Shown in pieces: positions 10,876 through 21,052 of a DNA stretch of 64,000 nucleotides (position 1 is the first letter of the stretch; every line of letters begins with the position of its first letter). The stretch is from Anisodus tanguticus (Eukaryota > Streptophyta > Magnoliopsida > Solanales > Solanaceae): positions 51,983,513-52,047,512 of the forward strand of contig CM067539.1 of the NCBI GenBank assembly GCA_034509755.1, in the 5' to 3' direction. The notes beneath the pieces were generated by a model. It searched no databases and was not told where the DNA came from. It worked only from the letters and a program-made list of their open reading frames with translations. Both the position numbers and the translations under genes were made by a program.

Positions 10876-11121
10876 TTACTACTTTGATAGGGATCATGTA
10901 GCTTTGCTACTTGAAGCCCAATTTACTACTCTGATAAGGGAGCCTATAGTTTTTACTACTTGCAGCCCAACTGAATACTCTAATAGGGAGCCTGTAGTTT
11001 TTACTACTTGCAGCCCAACTAAATACTCTGATAGGGAGCCTGTAGTTTTTACTACTTGCAGCCCAACTGAATACTCTGATAGGGAGCCTGTAGTTTTTAC
11101 CACTTGCATCCCAATTTACAA
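10876..11121 (+). repeat. 48-bp tandem repeat array (about five copies)
   Basis: Five consecutive units are spaced exactly 48 bp (the conserved GGGA falls at 10890, 10938, 10986, 11034 and 11082). The first copy is the most diverged and the last three are almost identical. Because 48 is a multiple of 3, the array is open in several frames on both strands, giving 16-residue repeats such as REPVVFTTCSPTEYSD. It lies between the transactivator-like ORF and the promoter, a place where tandem or quasi-tandem repeats are known in Solanaceae endogenous pararetroviruses. It is more likely regulatory or structural than coding. Confidence 0.9.
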
Positions 11122-11412
11122 CCATGTATTACTACGTACTATCATGTATTACAAAATCATGACAAGGAAAAAAGAATCTGATGGAAAGATCAACTCAATG
11201 TTAAAGAAGATATTATCAAGACGGACACCTGAAAATAAACCACAAAAGATGATATTATCAAGGACACCTGGAAGCAACCGAAGGAAAGGACAAAAAACTT
11301 TTGAAAAATATCAGTAGACAAACTGTAGCACTTTAGACTTTTGAAAAAGTGATTACTATTTACTTTATGACTTTTTGAAAAACATTTCTATCATATTATC
11401 AGTCGAGGTTAT

Positions 11413-11422
11413 CTATATAAAG
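11413..11422 (+). promoter_or_regulatory. TATA box of the pararetroviral pregenomic RNA promoter
   Basis: CTATATAAAG lies about 550 bp after the transactivator-like ORF in the main non-coding region, where the caulimovirid promoter for the full-length RNA sits. Transcription would start about 30 bases later, near 11445. The following 300 bp hold no long ORF and fit a leader. Confidence 0.7.
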
Positions 11423-11444
11423 AGCCTCTTGTAACCAGAGAATT

Positions 11445-11955
11445 CATTCGAAAAACTCTCTATACAAATCTTTGTTTGAAAAATCTCTATGTCTAGCTAA
11501 ACCCCCTGCTTAGTCTATAATCCATATCAATTATAATATCATAATACTAGAGTAAAACACTCTGAAAGATTATAATTAGAACCATATTAGTCTTCAAACC
11601 TGCACCTTAGTAAGGATTTTAGAAGATAGTCTGTTGAGAACTCCCAGGCACCTAGGCTAATTATCCTGCAATTTCGGTGGAAGAAAAAGGGAAGCAGAGC
11701 CGAGGGTGGGTTGAGATCTCCGGTGATCTGAAATTCTGATTAAGAGGTATGATTTCTAGACTATGTATTTTTAATTATGATTTTGATAAGTGTTAAACTC
11801 TATAATTATGATGTTCATATTGGTTAAAGGTTATAGACTTTTACTAAAAATGAATTTTGAGTTAATACTACATGTCTCCTTATTACATGCTTATTATTTG
11901 GTAAACTTAGATAAAACTTTATTAATATACCATCTATATTCCTACCTCTTCAGAG
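11445..11955 (+). other. Pararetroviral leader and unassigned junction sequence
   Basis: This AT-rich stretch has no convincing ORF. The first part (to about 11700) fits a viral leader after the promoter. A purine-rich patch at about 11680-11715 follows. From about 11760 the sequence no longer resembles the virus, and gypsy coding starts by about 11990. The true viral edge lies somewhere in between. No initiator-Met primer-binding site or polyadenylation hexamer was convincing. Confidence 0.4.
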
Positions 11956-11959
11956 TTAC

Positions 11960-12590
11960 TAGATGATGAAAAGATGCGCCCAGAAATTGGTTATCAAAGC
12001 TATTGAGGAGATTCTATAGGTACTTGAAGATGTGAAGGCGGTACAAAAACTCACTGGGAGGATAGCTGCTCTAAGCAGATTTATCTCTCGATCCTTGGAG
12101 AAAAGTCATCGTTTCTTCTCTTTGTTAAAAAAAATAATGACTTCGAGTGGACACCAGAGTGTCAGCAAGATTTGAGGGATTTGTAGAAGTACTTGTCTAG
12201 TTCATCGTTATTGCATAAACTGAAGGCAGCCGAGCAGTTATTCCTATATTTAGCGGTGTCCGAGGTAGTTGTAAGTGCAGTTTTGGTTTGAAAAGAGAAA
12301 GATACACAATTTTCCATTTACTATATGAGTAGGACACTAGCTAATGCGGAAACTAGATATCCTCATTTAGAATAATTGGCATTGGCATTAATAACGGCTG
12401 CTAAAAAACTAAGACCATATTTTCAATGTCACCCTATATGCGTAGTAATAACTTACCAGTTAAAGAATGTAATGCATAAATCGGAATTTTCTGATAGCTT
12501 AGCCAAATGGGCAGTAGAAATTAGTGGGTATGACATAGAAATTTGTTTGAGTAGTTTATTATTTCATATTTGCTTTAGTGACTTTGGTAA
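11960..12590 (+). pseudogene. Tat-lineage gypsy RNase H fragment
   Basis: The text LTGRIAALSRFISRSLEKSH, FFSLLKKNNDFEWTPECQQDL, YYMSRTLANAETRYPHLE and KLRPYFQCHPICVVITYQL is typical of the connection and RNase H of Tat/Ogre-type gypsy elements. The frame starts near 11990 and has internal stops (near 12016, 12184, 12288 and 12372), ending in non-homologous sequence after WAVEISGYDIE near 12540. RTE LINE A begins immediately after it. This is probably the 5' part of the same Tat remnant that ends with the LTR at 18874. Confidence 0.85.
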
Positions 12591-12596
12591 TTTATG

Positions 12597-14045
12597 GTAG
12601 GCTAGGGTCATGTTCTCAGTAGGGGACGGGGGAGAGGGTTAGGGGGGTAAGTGGGGTAAGAGAGATGCTAGGCTGAGAATAGGGTCTTGGAACATTGGGA
12701 CTTTAATGGGGAAGTGCATAGAGCTAGTTAAGATTCTTAAGAAGATGGGGATTAATATCGCCTATGTCCAGGAGACCAAATGGCTAGGACCTAAGGCTAA
12801 GGATGTGGACGGGTATAAGTTATGGTTCTCGAGTAAGTCGAGGTATAGGAATGGGGTAGGAATTTTAGTAGACAGTGAGCTAAGTGATCAGGTGGTAGAG
12901 TTTAAGAGGGTCAATGACAGGATGATGACAATTAAGTTGGTAGTTGGAGGGGCCACTATGAACATTATTAGTGCATACACGCCACATGTGGGCTTGGACG
13001 AGGAGGAGAAGAGGTGCTTTTGGGAGGATTTGGATGAGGTGGTGGGTGGTATACCACCTACCGAGAAGTTATTTGTAGGAGAGAATTTTAATGGACATAT
13101 CGATTCACTTCTGGGAGTTATGATGATGTGCATGAAGGCTTTGGCCTCGGGGACAGGAATGGGGGAGGCATCTCACTTTTGGAGTGCGCTAGAGCTTATG
13201 GGATGGTGATAGCTAATTCGACGTTCCTTAAGAAAGAGGAGCACTTGGTGACTTTTCGCAGTTCGGTAGCTAAGACTCAGATAGACTTTTTGCTCTTTAG
13301 GAAGGTTGACAACGTTCTGTGTAAAGACTGCAAGGTTATTCCGATGGATTATCTTACAACCTGACATAAGATTTTAGTGATGGATTTATAAATTAAGATG
13401 GAGAAGAAGAGGAGGGTTGTGGGTGACAGGTTAAGAATCAAATAGGGGAGTTTGACCATGGCTAATACAAAGGAGATGGGGGAGAGGTTGATAGCCAATG
13501 GGGCTTAGGGAGTAGTAGGGATGCGACCGGTATGTGGGACAGGATGTCCAGTTGCATTAGAGATGTATCTAGAGAAGTGCTTAGGGTCTCGAGGGGTAGT
13601 CATGGTAGGCATCGATGGGACTGATGGTGGAATGGTAAAGTTCAAGAGAAGGTGGAAGCGAAGAAAGCGACGTATGTGAAATTGGTAGAAAGTAAGGATG
13701 ATATGGAGAAAGTGGACTAATAGGAAATTGTATAAGATGGCGAGGATTGAGGCAAAACTTGTTGTTATGGAGATGAAAATGGCAGCTTTTTAACGCTTAT
13801 ATGTGGAATTGGTGGAGAAAGGCGGGGATAAGAAGTTGTACAGACTAGCCAAGGTGAGGGAGAGAAGGGCCCGTGACTTAGATCATGTGAGGTGCATCAA
13901 GGACGAGGACGAAAAAGTACTGGTGGAGGACGCACATATTAGGCGAAGGTAGTAGTCTTACTTCCATAAACTCTTGAACGAAAAAAGAGATATAGACATT
14001 GTGCTAGGAGATCTGGAGCAATCTGGTAAGTACCGAGATTTTGGG
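12597..14045 (+). pseudogene. RTE-type LINE copy A: endonuclease part, 3'-truncated
   Basis: This non-LTR retrotransposon encodes an AP-like endonuclease that nicks the target DNA. A G-rich 5' leader (12605-12660) leads into RLRIGSWNIGTLMGK, YVQETKWLG, NIISAYTPHVG and a degenerate GDFNGH motif (GENFNGHI), all endonuclease blocks. A single-base shift near 13115 moves the frame; it continues through TQIDFLLFRKVD and later KLYRLAKVRERRARDLD with several stops. Homology ends abruptly near 14045, before the RT. The stretch 13350-14040 matches LINE B at 30090-30780. Confidence 0.85.
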
Positions 14046-15330
14046 TATATGTGTTTAGTTCATTATTTGAACTTTATTTGTTTCGATGTTTCTAACCCTT
14101 ATAGGAAAAATGTCAGAGTCATCACTCAAAGACCAAACATAGTTAGAATTAGGTCTGAAAACACATGTTGCACTCTTTTTCCCTTAGCACATTTTTTATT
14201 CCGAAAAGGGTTTTTTCGGCAACGCTTTTAATGAGGCAACAACGTAAAGTGTGTTACTAAATAGTTGAAGTTCGGATAAAGACACTGGGGATTGAGGACT
14301 GCCCGGTAGTTCAAATAAAATAGAGTTTAAATTTTCATGCTTCGAATACAAACACTAGGGGACTACTATATCCTTGGTAAAGATAAGAGTAAAGAAATTC
14401 AAAGATGTGAAGATATTCGAAACTGTGAAGATATTCGAAGTTGTAAAGAAACTCGAAGTTTACTTAAAATTTTAGGATTGTGAACATTTGTAAGGGCTAA
14501 AATATCAAATAAATCTTGCCCGAGTAGTGTTAATGTTACAACAAATCATGTAAAGGCAAAAAAGATCGAATGAATCTCGCCCAGTTGTTTGATCGAAGCA
14601 AAATTTAAATGAAATTACACTTTATCCAAAATTTGCCGCAAACATTTATCTACATATGCTTGTCTTCGGGCAATTTTTAAAGTCATTAGGCTTACAGGCC
14701 AACAAATTTGGTAAAGTCCTTAACTAGGGATTGTCGTCACAAAAGCATCAGGAGCAAAATTAAGTAATGTTCCAAAAGCATGCTTCTAAGGCACTGGATC
14801 AAATGAGTCTAGCCTATCTTTAAAGACACTCCAGTTGTCTAAAAGTTGGGAATAAATAAAGCTCCAAAATTCATGCCCCAAATGAATAAGAGACGTCTTA
14901 TTCATGAAAATAAAATAAGGTCCTTATAATTACTCATTAAATGACATAAAACCGGAAGGAATTACCCGGTATGAAGAAAATTAAACTTAAAGTTTGCATT
15001 CAAAAATTGATTTAGTAAATTTCATCCAAGTTAACGCAAACTAAGTGATGGTTTGTTTAAATAAAACTCCAAAATCGGAGGCAATAGGCCCAAATCGGGG
15101 TAAAGATTTATTTAGCTAAGTTATTGAAAACAAGAGAGTGATAACATATGCTAAAAGATAGAAAAAGTTATAATTAAGACAAAAGAAAGATTGAAACATC
15201 TTCATTTATAAACAAGGTCGGAAAGTGGCCAGAACAAAACATACAGAAAGAAAAAATATACAAAGGCTCAAAGGCACATAGGTTAGTCATATTCAAACTC
15301 AAAGTCTTCAGTCTCCTCGGTGCTATCATT
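14046..15330. other. Non-coding spacer of the Tat-type element
   Basis: No ORF of credible length was found. The sequence is AT-rich with scattered TTCGAA-type short repeats (GAAGATATTCGAA near 14400-14460) and short stretches resembling the long untranslated regions of Tat/Ogre elements. It lies between LINE A and the antisense ORF and is assigned to the Tat remnant mainly by context. The integrase expected after RNase H was not found here. Confidence 0.4.
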
Positions 15331-15334
15331 GTTT

Positions 15335-17821
15335 AATCAGCAGAAGGCTTTATCCTCTATGACCTTAGCCTCATCAATCCTAGCATCCAAGTCCTCGATC
15401 CCATCTCGAGCATGCTCTAAGGTGAATCTTCGGACATTCCATTTTATGTGCTCGGTCTTTAGCACTGATCGGGCTACCTCGTCCTCCACATCGGCCAGAG
15501 CTTGGTCTCGTTCAGCTAAGGCTTGAGCAAGTTGGGCCAAAGTTTCGACATTCCTTTGGTTAGAAGTCTCAAGCTCATTTCTCAGCCCCTCGATGGTTTG
15601 GGCTTGTTGGTTGTCTTGATCTTGAGCAACCTTTAGTGCAGTCTTTTGGTAACTCGCTTTGCATTAATCTCGGCAAGCTCGGTGTTGAGTCGATCAATCT
15701 CGGAATTGAGAAAATCTTCTCGATCCTTAAGATTTTGGGTTAAGGCCTAGACATTGTCCTAGAGTTCTTCATTTACCTCATCCAAGATCGTCTTCTCTTT
15801 GTTGGTGAGCTCAAGGTCATTAACAGCCCAAAGGTAGTCGTCGCCTTTGACTCGGGCGTGTTCTACCTTGATGGAAGGCAAATCTTTGACTTACTGCAAC
15901 TGAGCTTCATTTTGTTGCAAAAGTCATTTGAGGTGCTGGATCTCTTTGTCCTTGGCATTTAGTTCCCATTTTAGGTGTTCGTTTTCATCCATACATTGGA
16001 TGAAGCCCTCGCTAACTAGGACAGATGCCTGCAAGGATATGAGCCAAACTGAGGTTACAATATAAAAGAAGGAAGTCAAGTTCATAACTTAAAGTAAGAA
16101 AGGGTGATACATACCCAGTTCGATGCATGCCCTCGTTAAAGAGGCATTTCCAAGAGACATTCTTCATTTTATCCCTGTCGGACTCCAAAATTAGGGGCCT
16201 CAAGTAACTGGCGACCCCAATTAGCCGAGATTGGAAGTTTGTGTCTTCAGGAAGGAAAGAGTGGTAGTTCTCACTTTTCTCGAATATGCATTCAGGGTTG
16301 GGAAGACAATCACAAGTTTGGATTGGGAGTTGGAGTGTTTTTTTAGAGTTTGGGTGGATTTGGTAAGTTTCTAGGGGATAACTAAATATGCAAACCCGGA
16401 GGTGTTCAGGTTTACAGATGTACCTGCTTTATGAAAGAAGCTATCAGAATCTTTTTGCCCAAAAGTTTGGGCCCGTTGTGTTGGTGGTGGAGGAGTTGAA
16501 TTTTTTTTCTTTTTAGCAAGTAGATCCTTATCTGTGGCTTCATCGTACTCCTCGATGATGACAAGAATTGGTTTGGTGGCCTGTGGCATGATGGCAGTAG
16601 TTGATGCAGCATCAGATGATGGCTCAACTGCTTCGGCAGCAATATTTTCTATCTCCGATAGGAATATCCTCTACCGAAGTGATGGATGTTTTTCTCACCC
16701 AAACATCATCTGGGTAGATGCTTGAAGATCTACCCACTTCCGAAGTTCTTTTCCTCTTTGAAGAGGCTGAGGGTGACTTCGGAGGCTTAGAGGATTTGGA
16801 TTTGGTGGTTTTCTTTTTCTTCAGTAGCTCGGCGATAAGGCGAACTGATATGGCCGGATTGAGTACCGGATTGGGATTAGTTAAGGTAGCTAAAGGGTTG
16901 GACCGAGGGGTCGAAGTGCCCTTCGGTAAGCCTAGATATTTGAAAAGAGGAGAAGTAAAAATATGTACGAAATTAATAATGGAGCAAAATGGTTCGGAGG
17001 GATTGTCCACGTGAGCCGGACTCCATTATATAGCTGAAAAGATGGAAAAAGATGAGGTTTAAGGCAAGCATCAAAATCGAAAGAAAAGGTAAGAGTTTTG
17101 ATACTTATGATGCATGTTCCATTCCTCTGGGAAAGGTATGTACCTAGCCAGGATAATCTCAACGGTAGGAACTGCAACAAAGCATTCAAACCAACCTCGG
17201 TCTCGATTTTCATTAACGGTGGAGAGAATGGGGAATTCGCCTCATTTCGAGAGTTGAACAATCTCGCCACGAAAGAATCTTGGAACGTATAAACTGATCA
17301 AATGATCCAAAGTGAAAGTTTCCTTGACCAAATTAGCCAAGAATCGGAGGCAAGTAACGACCCTCCAGACATATGGACCAATTTGTGCAAGACACAAATT
17401 GTAAGTCCGGCACATTTTGAGTATTACGTTATCTATGGGAGGAACGAGCTTGAAAGTGAAATGATAGGTGTATACGTTGGAATACCCATATTTGAAGGTA
17501 CTAATATCTTCGTATGGGCCGGGTATAATAATTTTGGATAGATCACTCCAACCACAGTCATTTCGGACTGTATCAAGATCGGAGGCTTTAATGGAAGTGG
17601 GTCATCTTTTAGCTTCTTCACTTCGATTGGATTTCAAAGAGGCGGTGGAAATAGCAAATTTGCTCTAAATGAAAAGTAGAAGGGAGCATATCATATGCTC
17701 TAGGATCAGCGACGGCTTGAACTTCAGAGATTTCACCGGCATCGGTGGTTTTATTAGAAACTAGCGGTTGAGAAGTTGCCGGAAACGATTGTTTGGAAGA
17801 AGATCAAGTAGACTTTGTCAT
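15335..17821 (-). pseudogene. Antisense ORF of the Tat-type gypsy element, decayed
   Basis: On the minus strand, opposite to the RNase H and LTR, a decayed protein-coding region starts at an ATG whose complement is at 17819-17821 (MTKST) and can be followed in pieces: PSTFHLEQICYFHRLFEI, a Ser/Lys-rich nuclear-type segment (SASSKRKRTSEVG near 16750), an acidic linker (ILVIIEEYDEATDKD) and a C-terminal coiled coil (MAQLAQALAERDQALADVED near 15500). Extra ORFs in antisense orientation between pol and the 3' LTR are established for Tat-lineage elements. The product function is unknown. The coiled coil and basic patch suggest a nucleic-acid-associated or structural protein. Confidence 0.6.
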
Positions 17822-18474
17822 GGTGATAAAGATATGAAGATTTGAATGATTAAAATTTTGAAGATATGAAGGTTTAAAGATTTGAAGCTATGAAGATATG
17901 AATATTTGAAGGTAAAAATACTTGAAGATTTGAAGGATTGAAGATTTGGAAAATTTGGCAGAAAGTAAATTATGGAAGAAAAGGAGAAGGGGTTTTATAG
18001 GGGTGTTGCCATCATTTATAAATGCTTCAGTTCATGAACCGAAGTGATAGTTCAATCAGAGGGTGACACGTGTTCGAAGTCACAGAGTGATAAGACGTGG
18101 GTCAGATTTTAGGAACTAGAAGCGTTTCTTTTTCCCGCCTGTTTCGAAGTAATTTGAAAGAAAGCTTGCAAAAGAAGATATCCAAGAAATCATTTCCACT
18201 TCCCATCACTTCGATAAACTTTGTTTCGGGATGTGTGGGGACTATATGTATACGGTGAAAATCGGGAAGACACGTGTCATGGTTTGGATATGGAAATCGA
18301 AGGAAGTAACAATGTTTTGCACCGGATGCGGGTTGCACCGTTGGTGAGTTTGGGTATCATAAAAAGACCGTTTGACGAACGAACCAGGTGACATCGAATA
18401 GAAACCAGACCTGGTAACATCGGGTGGAAGACCAAAGGAGCTCAGTGCCTACCCGTTCCGGATATGGCGCCAGT
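17822..18474. other. Low-complexity spacer before the Tat LTR
   Basis: The first 150 bp (17822-17970) are a degenerate repeat of GAAGATTTGAAG-type units, purine-rich on the plus strand. The remainder is unique with no gene. It separates the start of the antisense ORF from the LTR and may contain its promoter; no clear TATA element was chosen. Confidence 0.45.
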
Positions 18475-18874
18475 TGTTACTATTTTCTCATTAAGTAACC
18501 GTTATTATCATTTAATTGTATTTAATGAGGGAATGATTGTCGAGTATAAATGTCATGTATTGTTAGCTATAAAAGGAGTTCAACCTTCATGTTGGAAGGA
18601 CATCTCATTCTCGTTATTGATACTTGTACTATTTCATTGTAAACACAATTGTTAAAGCTCTCACAATTGGATCGGACCCGAAGTAAATCAGCTTAGGATC
18701 GGAATAAACTGGTCAAATAGTTTCAATCAAGTCCATCACAATCCAGGCTAATCTACTAGCTTGTTATTTTCATTTTCTTATTTACTATTAATTATTTATT
18801 ACTCTTTATTGCAAATAAATTCACTTATCCTTCAAACCACATACAACTTCAACGGTTCCTTTTTAGGGTAAACA
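18475..18874 (+). repeat. LTR of the Tat-type gypsy element
   Basis: A 400-bp segment starts TGTTAC and ends GGGTAAACA, a usual ending for Tat/Ogre LTRs. It contains a TATA box on the plus strand (GCTATAAAAGG at about 18569-18579) and precedes L1 LINE sequence. Orientation agrees with the plus-strand RNase H fragment at 11960-12590. No second LTR was found, so the boundaries rest on end motifs only. Confidence 0.55.
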
Positions 18875-19139
18875 CTAACTTTACAAACTGAACCCAACAA
18901 ACATGGGCAATCGCCCGACAGTATTAATAGTAACAAGATTATTTCAAAAAACTCAGTAATTCTCACTGAACAGAAAAATGGCAAAAAATAGCCCATACCT
19001 TTGAAGATTTCTTCCAATTTTGACCCACCAAGAAAACACCAAGCTCAGGATAATAAGCAAAATCAAGCCAACATCGACATACAACAAATAAATCAGAATA
19101 ATATGCACAATCCTAGTACATAGGGAGCTACCCAGGTGG

Positions 19140-20124
19140 TGAGTAAACCTTCGACATGCACCAAAAATAAACAAACCTACCTTTGCGGCTACTGTCCAAG
19201 CTAAACTTATGGAGAAGGCTAAATCCATTACCCTAGTGGAGAACAAACATGGAACAAATTTGGGTAAACCAACTGTGTATTTTTCAGCTGAGGATTGTTT
19301 TATCAATTTATCTCAAGAATGTTGCCTGACGATAGTCGGAAAATTCTCAAAGGGCAAACCAAGTATGGACAAAATTAGAAAGGTATTTGATACTTAATTT
19401 CATCTTAAAGAACGTGTCAAAGTAGCCTATTTTGATCATAGGCATGTGTATCTAGACTTTGCAAATGAGGTTGATTATAACCACATCTTATTTAAAAACT
19501 GTATTCACATTAGGGATTGCCCAATAAAACTACTAATTTGGATGCCATATTTAAGCCGGGGAGGAAACACCCATTGTGCGTGTCAGTATGGATCCTTATT
19601 AATCAATTGCCTTACAATCTTTTTCGATGGGATATTGTATCTAAGATGTTAGCAGCTATGGTTACGGCTGTTGCGCCGGATCAGGCTACTTATTCAAAAT
19701 TGACAAGTAATGTTGCGAAAGTTAAAGTCAAAATTGATCTCCTAACACCAAAGTTAGATAAAATCTGGCTCGGATTCAACAGATTAGATGAGTCCGAGGA
19801 TGGAATATAATTGAATATAAAATACAAAGGAGTAGCAGATTACTGTCTTAAATTGCAAGGACATCTAGAAAATCATTGTGGAACCAAAGAAAGAAACGAA
19901 AGGGCAGAAGCTCAAAGAAAGGAGCAATACGGATGAAGATGGGTTCACTGAGGTCAAAAGGAGAGGTAAAAGCAATCATCAAGAACCTCAACAAAGGAAC
20001 AATCAGAATCAAACCACCAAGGACCAAAACAAAGACAAACATACCAGAAAACAGGGAAAACAGGTTGTTGAGGAAGGGTCTCAAGGCAAACATCAGGCTC
20101 TGGAAAATTATCAGCGATAGGCTA
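19140..20124 (+). pseudogene. L1-type LINE ORF1 (DUF4283-like), 5' portion
   Basis: ORF1 proteins of plant L1 elements bind element RNA. Visible text includes INKPTFAATVQAKLMEKAKS, SQECCLTIVGKFSKGKPSMD, VYLDFANEVDYNHI, then in another frame LDAIFKPGRKHPLCVSVWIL, IVSKMLAAMVTAVAPDQATY and KIWLGFNRLDESEDG, the DUF4283 fold and its end. A following segment (DEDGFTEVKRRGKSNHQEPQ) is the usual basic tail. Frame changes occur near 19396, 19520 and 19810. The ORF is cut at 20124 by copia-1 and resumes near 25225. The 18875-19139 stretch is probably its 5' untranslated region. Confidence 0.8.
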
Positions 20125-20446
20125 TGAAAGAAATAATCCCCTTGATTATTTTTATTAATTGAAAAGGTATATATACAAGTTACAAAATAGGATAATCCTA
20201 TTCCTATTTTATTCCTAAAATCTTATTCTACCATAATTCTAACTATACAATTATGGTAAGTGTATAATCCTAATTTAGGTAACAAATACATTACAATATA
20301 CACCAAATATATATACCATATATACAAGATTGCCCACTGCCCCTCTGCCCGTGATGGGCTCCCGAAATGGGCCAGTGTCCACTGGTTGTTGGGCCACTGC
20401 TTCTGTACAGAGGTGTATATCACGGGTATATATCCCTTGTTTAACA
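20125..20446 (-). repeat. Copia-1 3' LTR
   Basis: This is 322 bp from TGAAAGAAAT to TTTAACA on the plus strand, bounded inside by the polypurine tract (CTCCCCCGC at 20447-20455). Its first 120 bp match the right-hand LTR at 24983 onward closely. The distal half (about 20265-20446) has no counterpart in the right-hand copy. Confidence 0.9.
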
Positions 20447-21052
20447 CTCCCCCGCAGTCATAGCGGGCGGTCTTCGAACGCTGAGACTATTCCTAAAATC
20501 TTCAAAAAGGACCGTGGGTAGACCCTTTGTAAAGATCTCTCCAACTTGATATCGAGACGGGACATGGCATACGCGAACGTGACCCCAAGCAACCTTTTCA
20601 CGGACAAAGTGAATGTCCATTTCGATATGCTTAGTGCGTTGGTGTTGAACCGGGTTCCCTGAAAGGTAGATGGCACTAATATTATCGCAATATGCCAAGG
20701 TTGCCTTCTGAATGGGACAATGAAGCTCCAAAAGCAAATTACATAACCAACATGATTCGGAGACCACATTAGCTACCCCTCGATATTCAACCTCGGCACT
20801 TGAGCGGGATAGAGTCGCCTGACGCTTCGCAGACCAGGAGACCAAGTTGTTGCCAAGGAACATACAATAGCCAGACGTAGACCGTCTGGTGTCTGGACAA
20901 CCACCCCAATCAACATCTGTGTATGAGACAAGTGTGGATATAGATGAAGGATACAAATGCAACCCATAGTCCAGTGTACCCTGAATATACCGAATGATGC
21001 ATTTGATTGTATTCATGTGCTCAACTCTGGGATCATGCATGAATAAACACAC
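20447..21052 (-). pseudogene. Copia-1 RNase H
   Basis: The minus-strand frame from 21052 down to about 20441 encodes copia RNase H: LVSYTDVDWGGCPDTRRSTSG, SWSAKRQATLSRSSAEVEYR, LAYCDNISAIYLSGNPV, RTKHIEMDIHFVREKV and IFTKGLP. Catalytic acidic residues are in place. A frame change near 21045 separates it from the RT. The stop lies just before the polypurine tract. Confidence 0.92.

Larger units (their letters stand above)
3590..11760 (+). mobile_element. Endogenous pararetrovirus copy (Caulimoviridae), nearly full length
   Basis: About 8.1 kb of very A-rich, C-poor coding strand contrasts sharply with its flanks and matches caulimovirid base composition. Domains appear in caulimovirid order: 30K movement protein, small coiled-coil ORFs, coat protein with CCHC knuckle, protease-RT-RNase H, transactivator-like ORF, non-coding region with promoter. 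Every long gene is broken by stops or frameshifts, so this is a fossil with no coding capacity for the whole set. The separate ORF for the transactivator and the tandem repeats recall Solanaceae-type endogenous viruses (solendovirus and relatives), but the genus was not determined. The right boundary is uncertain, between 11600 and 11950. No initiator-Met primer site was recognised in the copy. Confidence 0.9.

Noticed and set aside
10876..11121. CRISPR-like array or a true repeat protein
   Set aside because: There are no unique spacers, the units are contiguous and openness in several frames on both strands follows from the 48-bp period.
3590..11760. An active or inducible virus
   Set aside because: The movement protein, coat protein, polymerase and transactivator-like ORFs all carry stops or frameshifts, so this copy alone cannot encode a functional set.
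11987..12002. Sequence resembling an initiator-Met primer site (TGGTTATCAAAGCTA) near the end of the pararetrovirus
   Set aside because: It needs one inserted base and one mismatch and overlaps the start of readable gypsy coding (KLVIKAIEEI), so it is more likely chance.
12600..14045. A host AP-endonuclease gene
   Set aside because: The text and the following segments match RTE LINE ORF order, it is broken, and a second copy occurs at 30090-32640.
18953..19306. Minus-strand ORF of 117 codons with hydrophobic segments
   Set aside because: It overlaps the L1 ORF1 region on the plus strand, which has recognised domain text; the hydrophobicity comes from reading an AT-rich strand in reverse.
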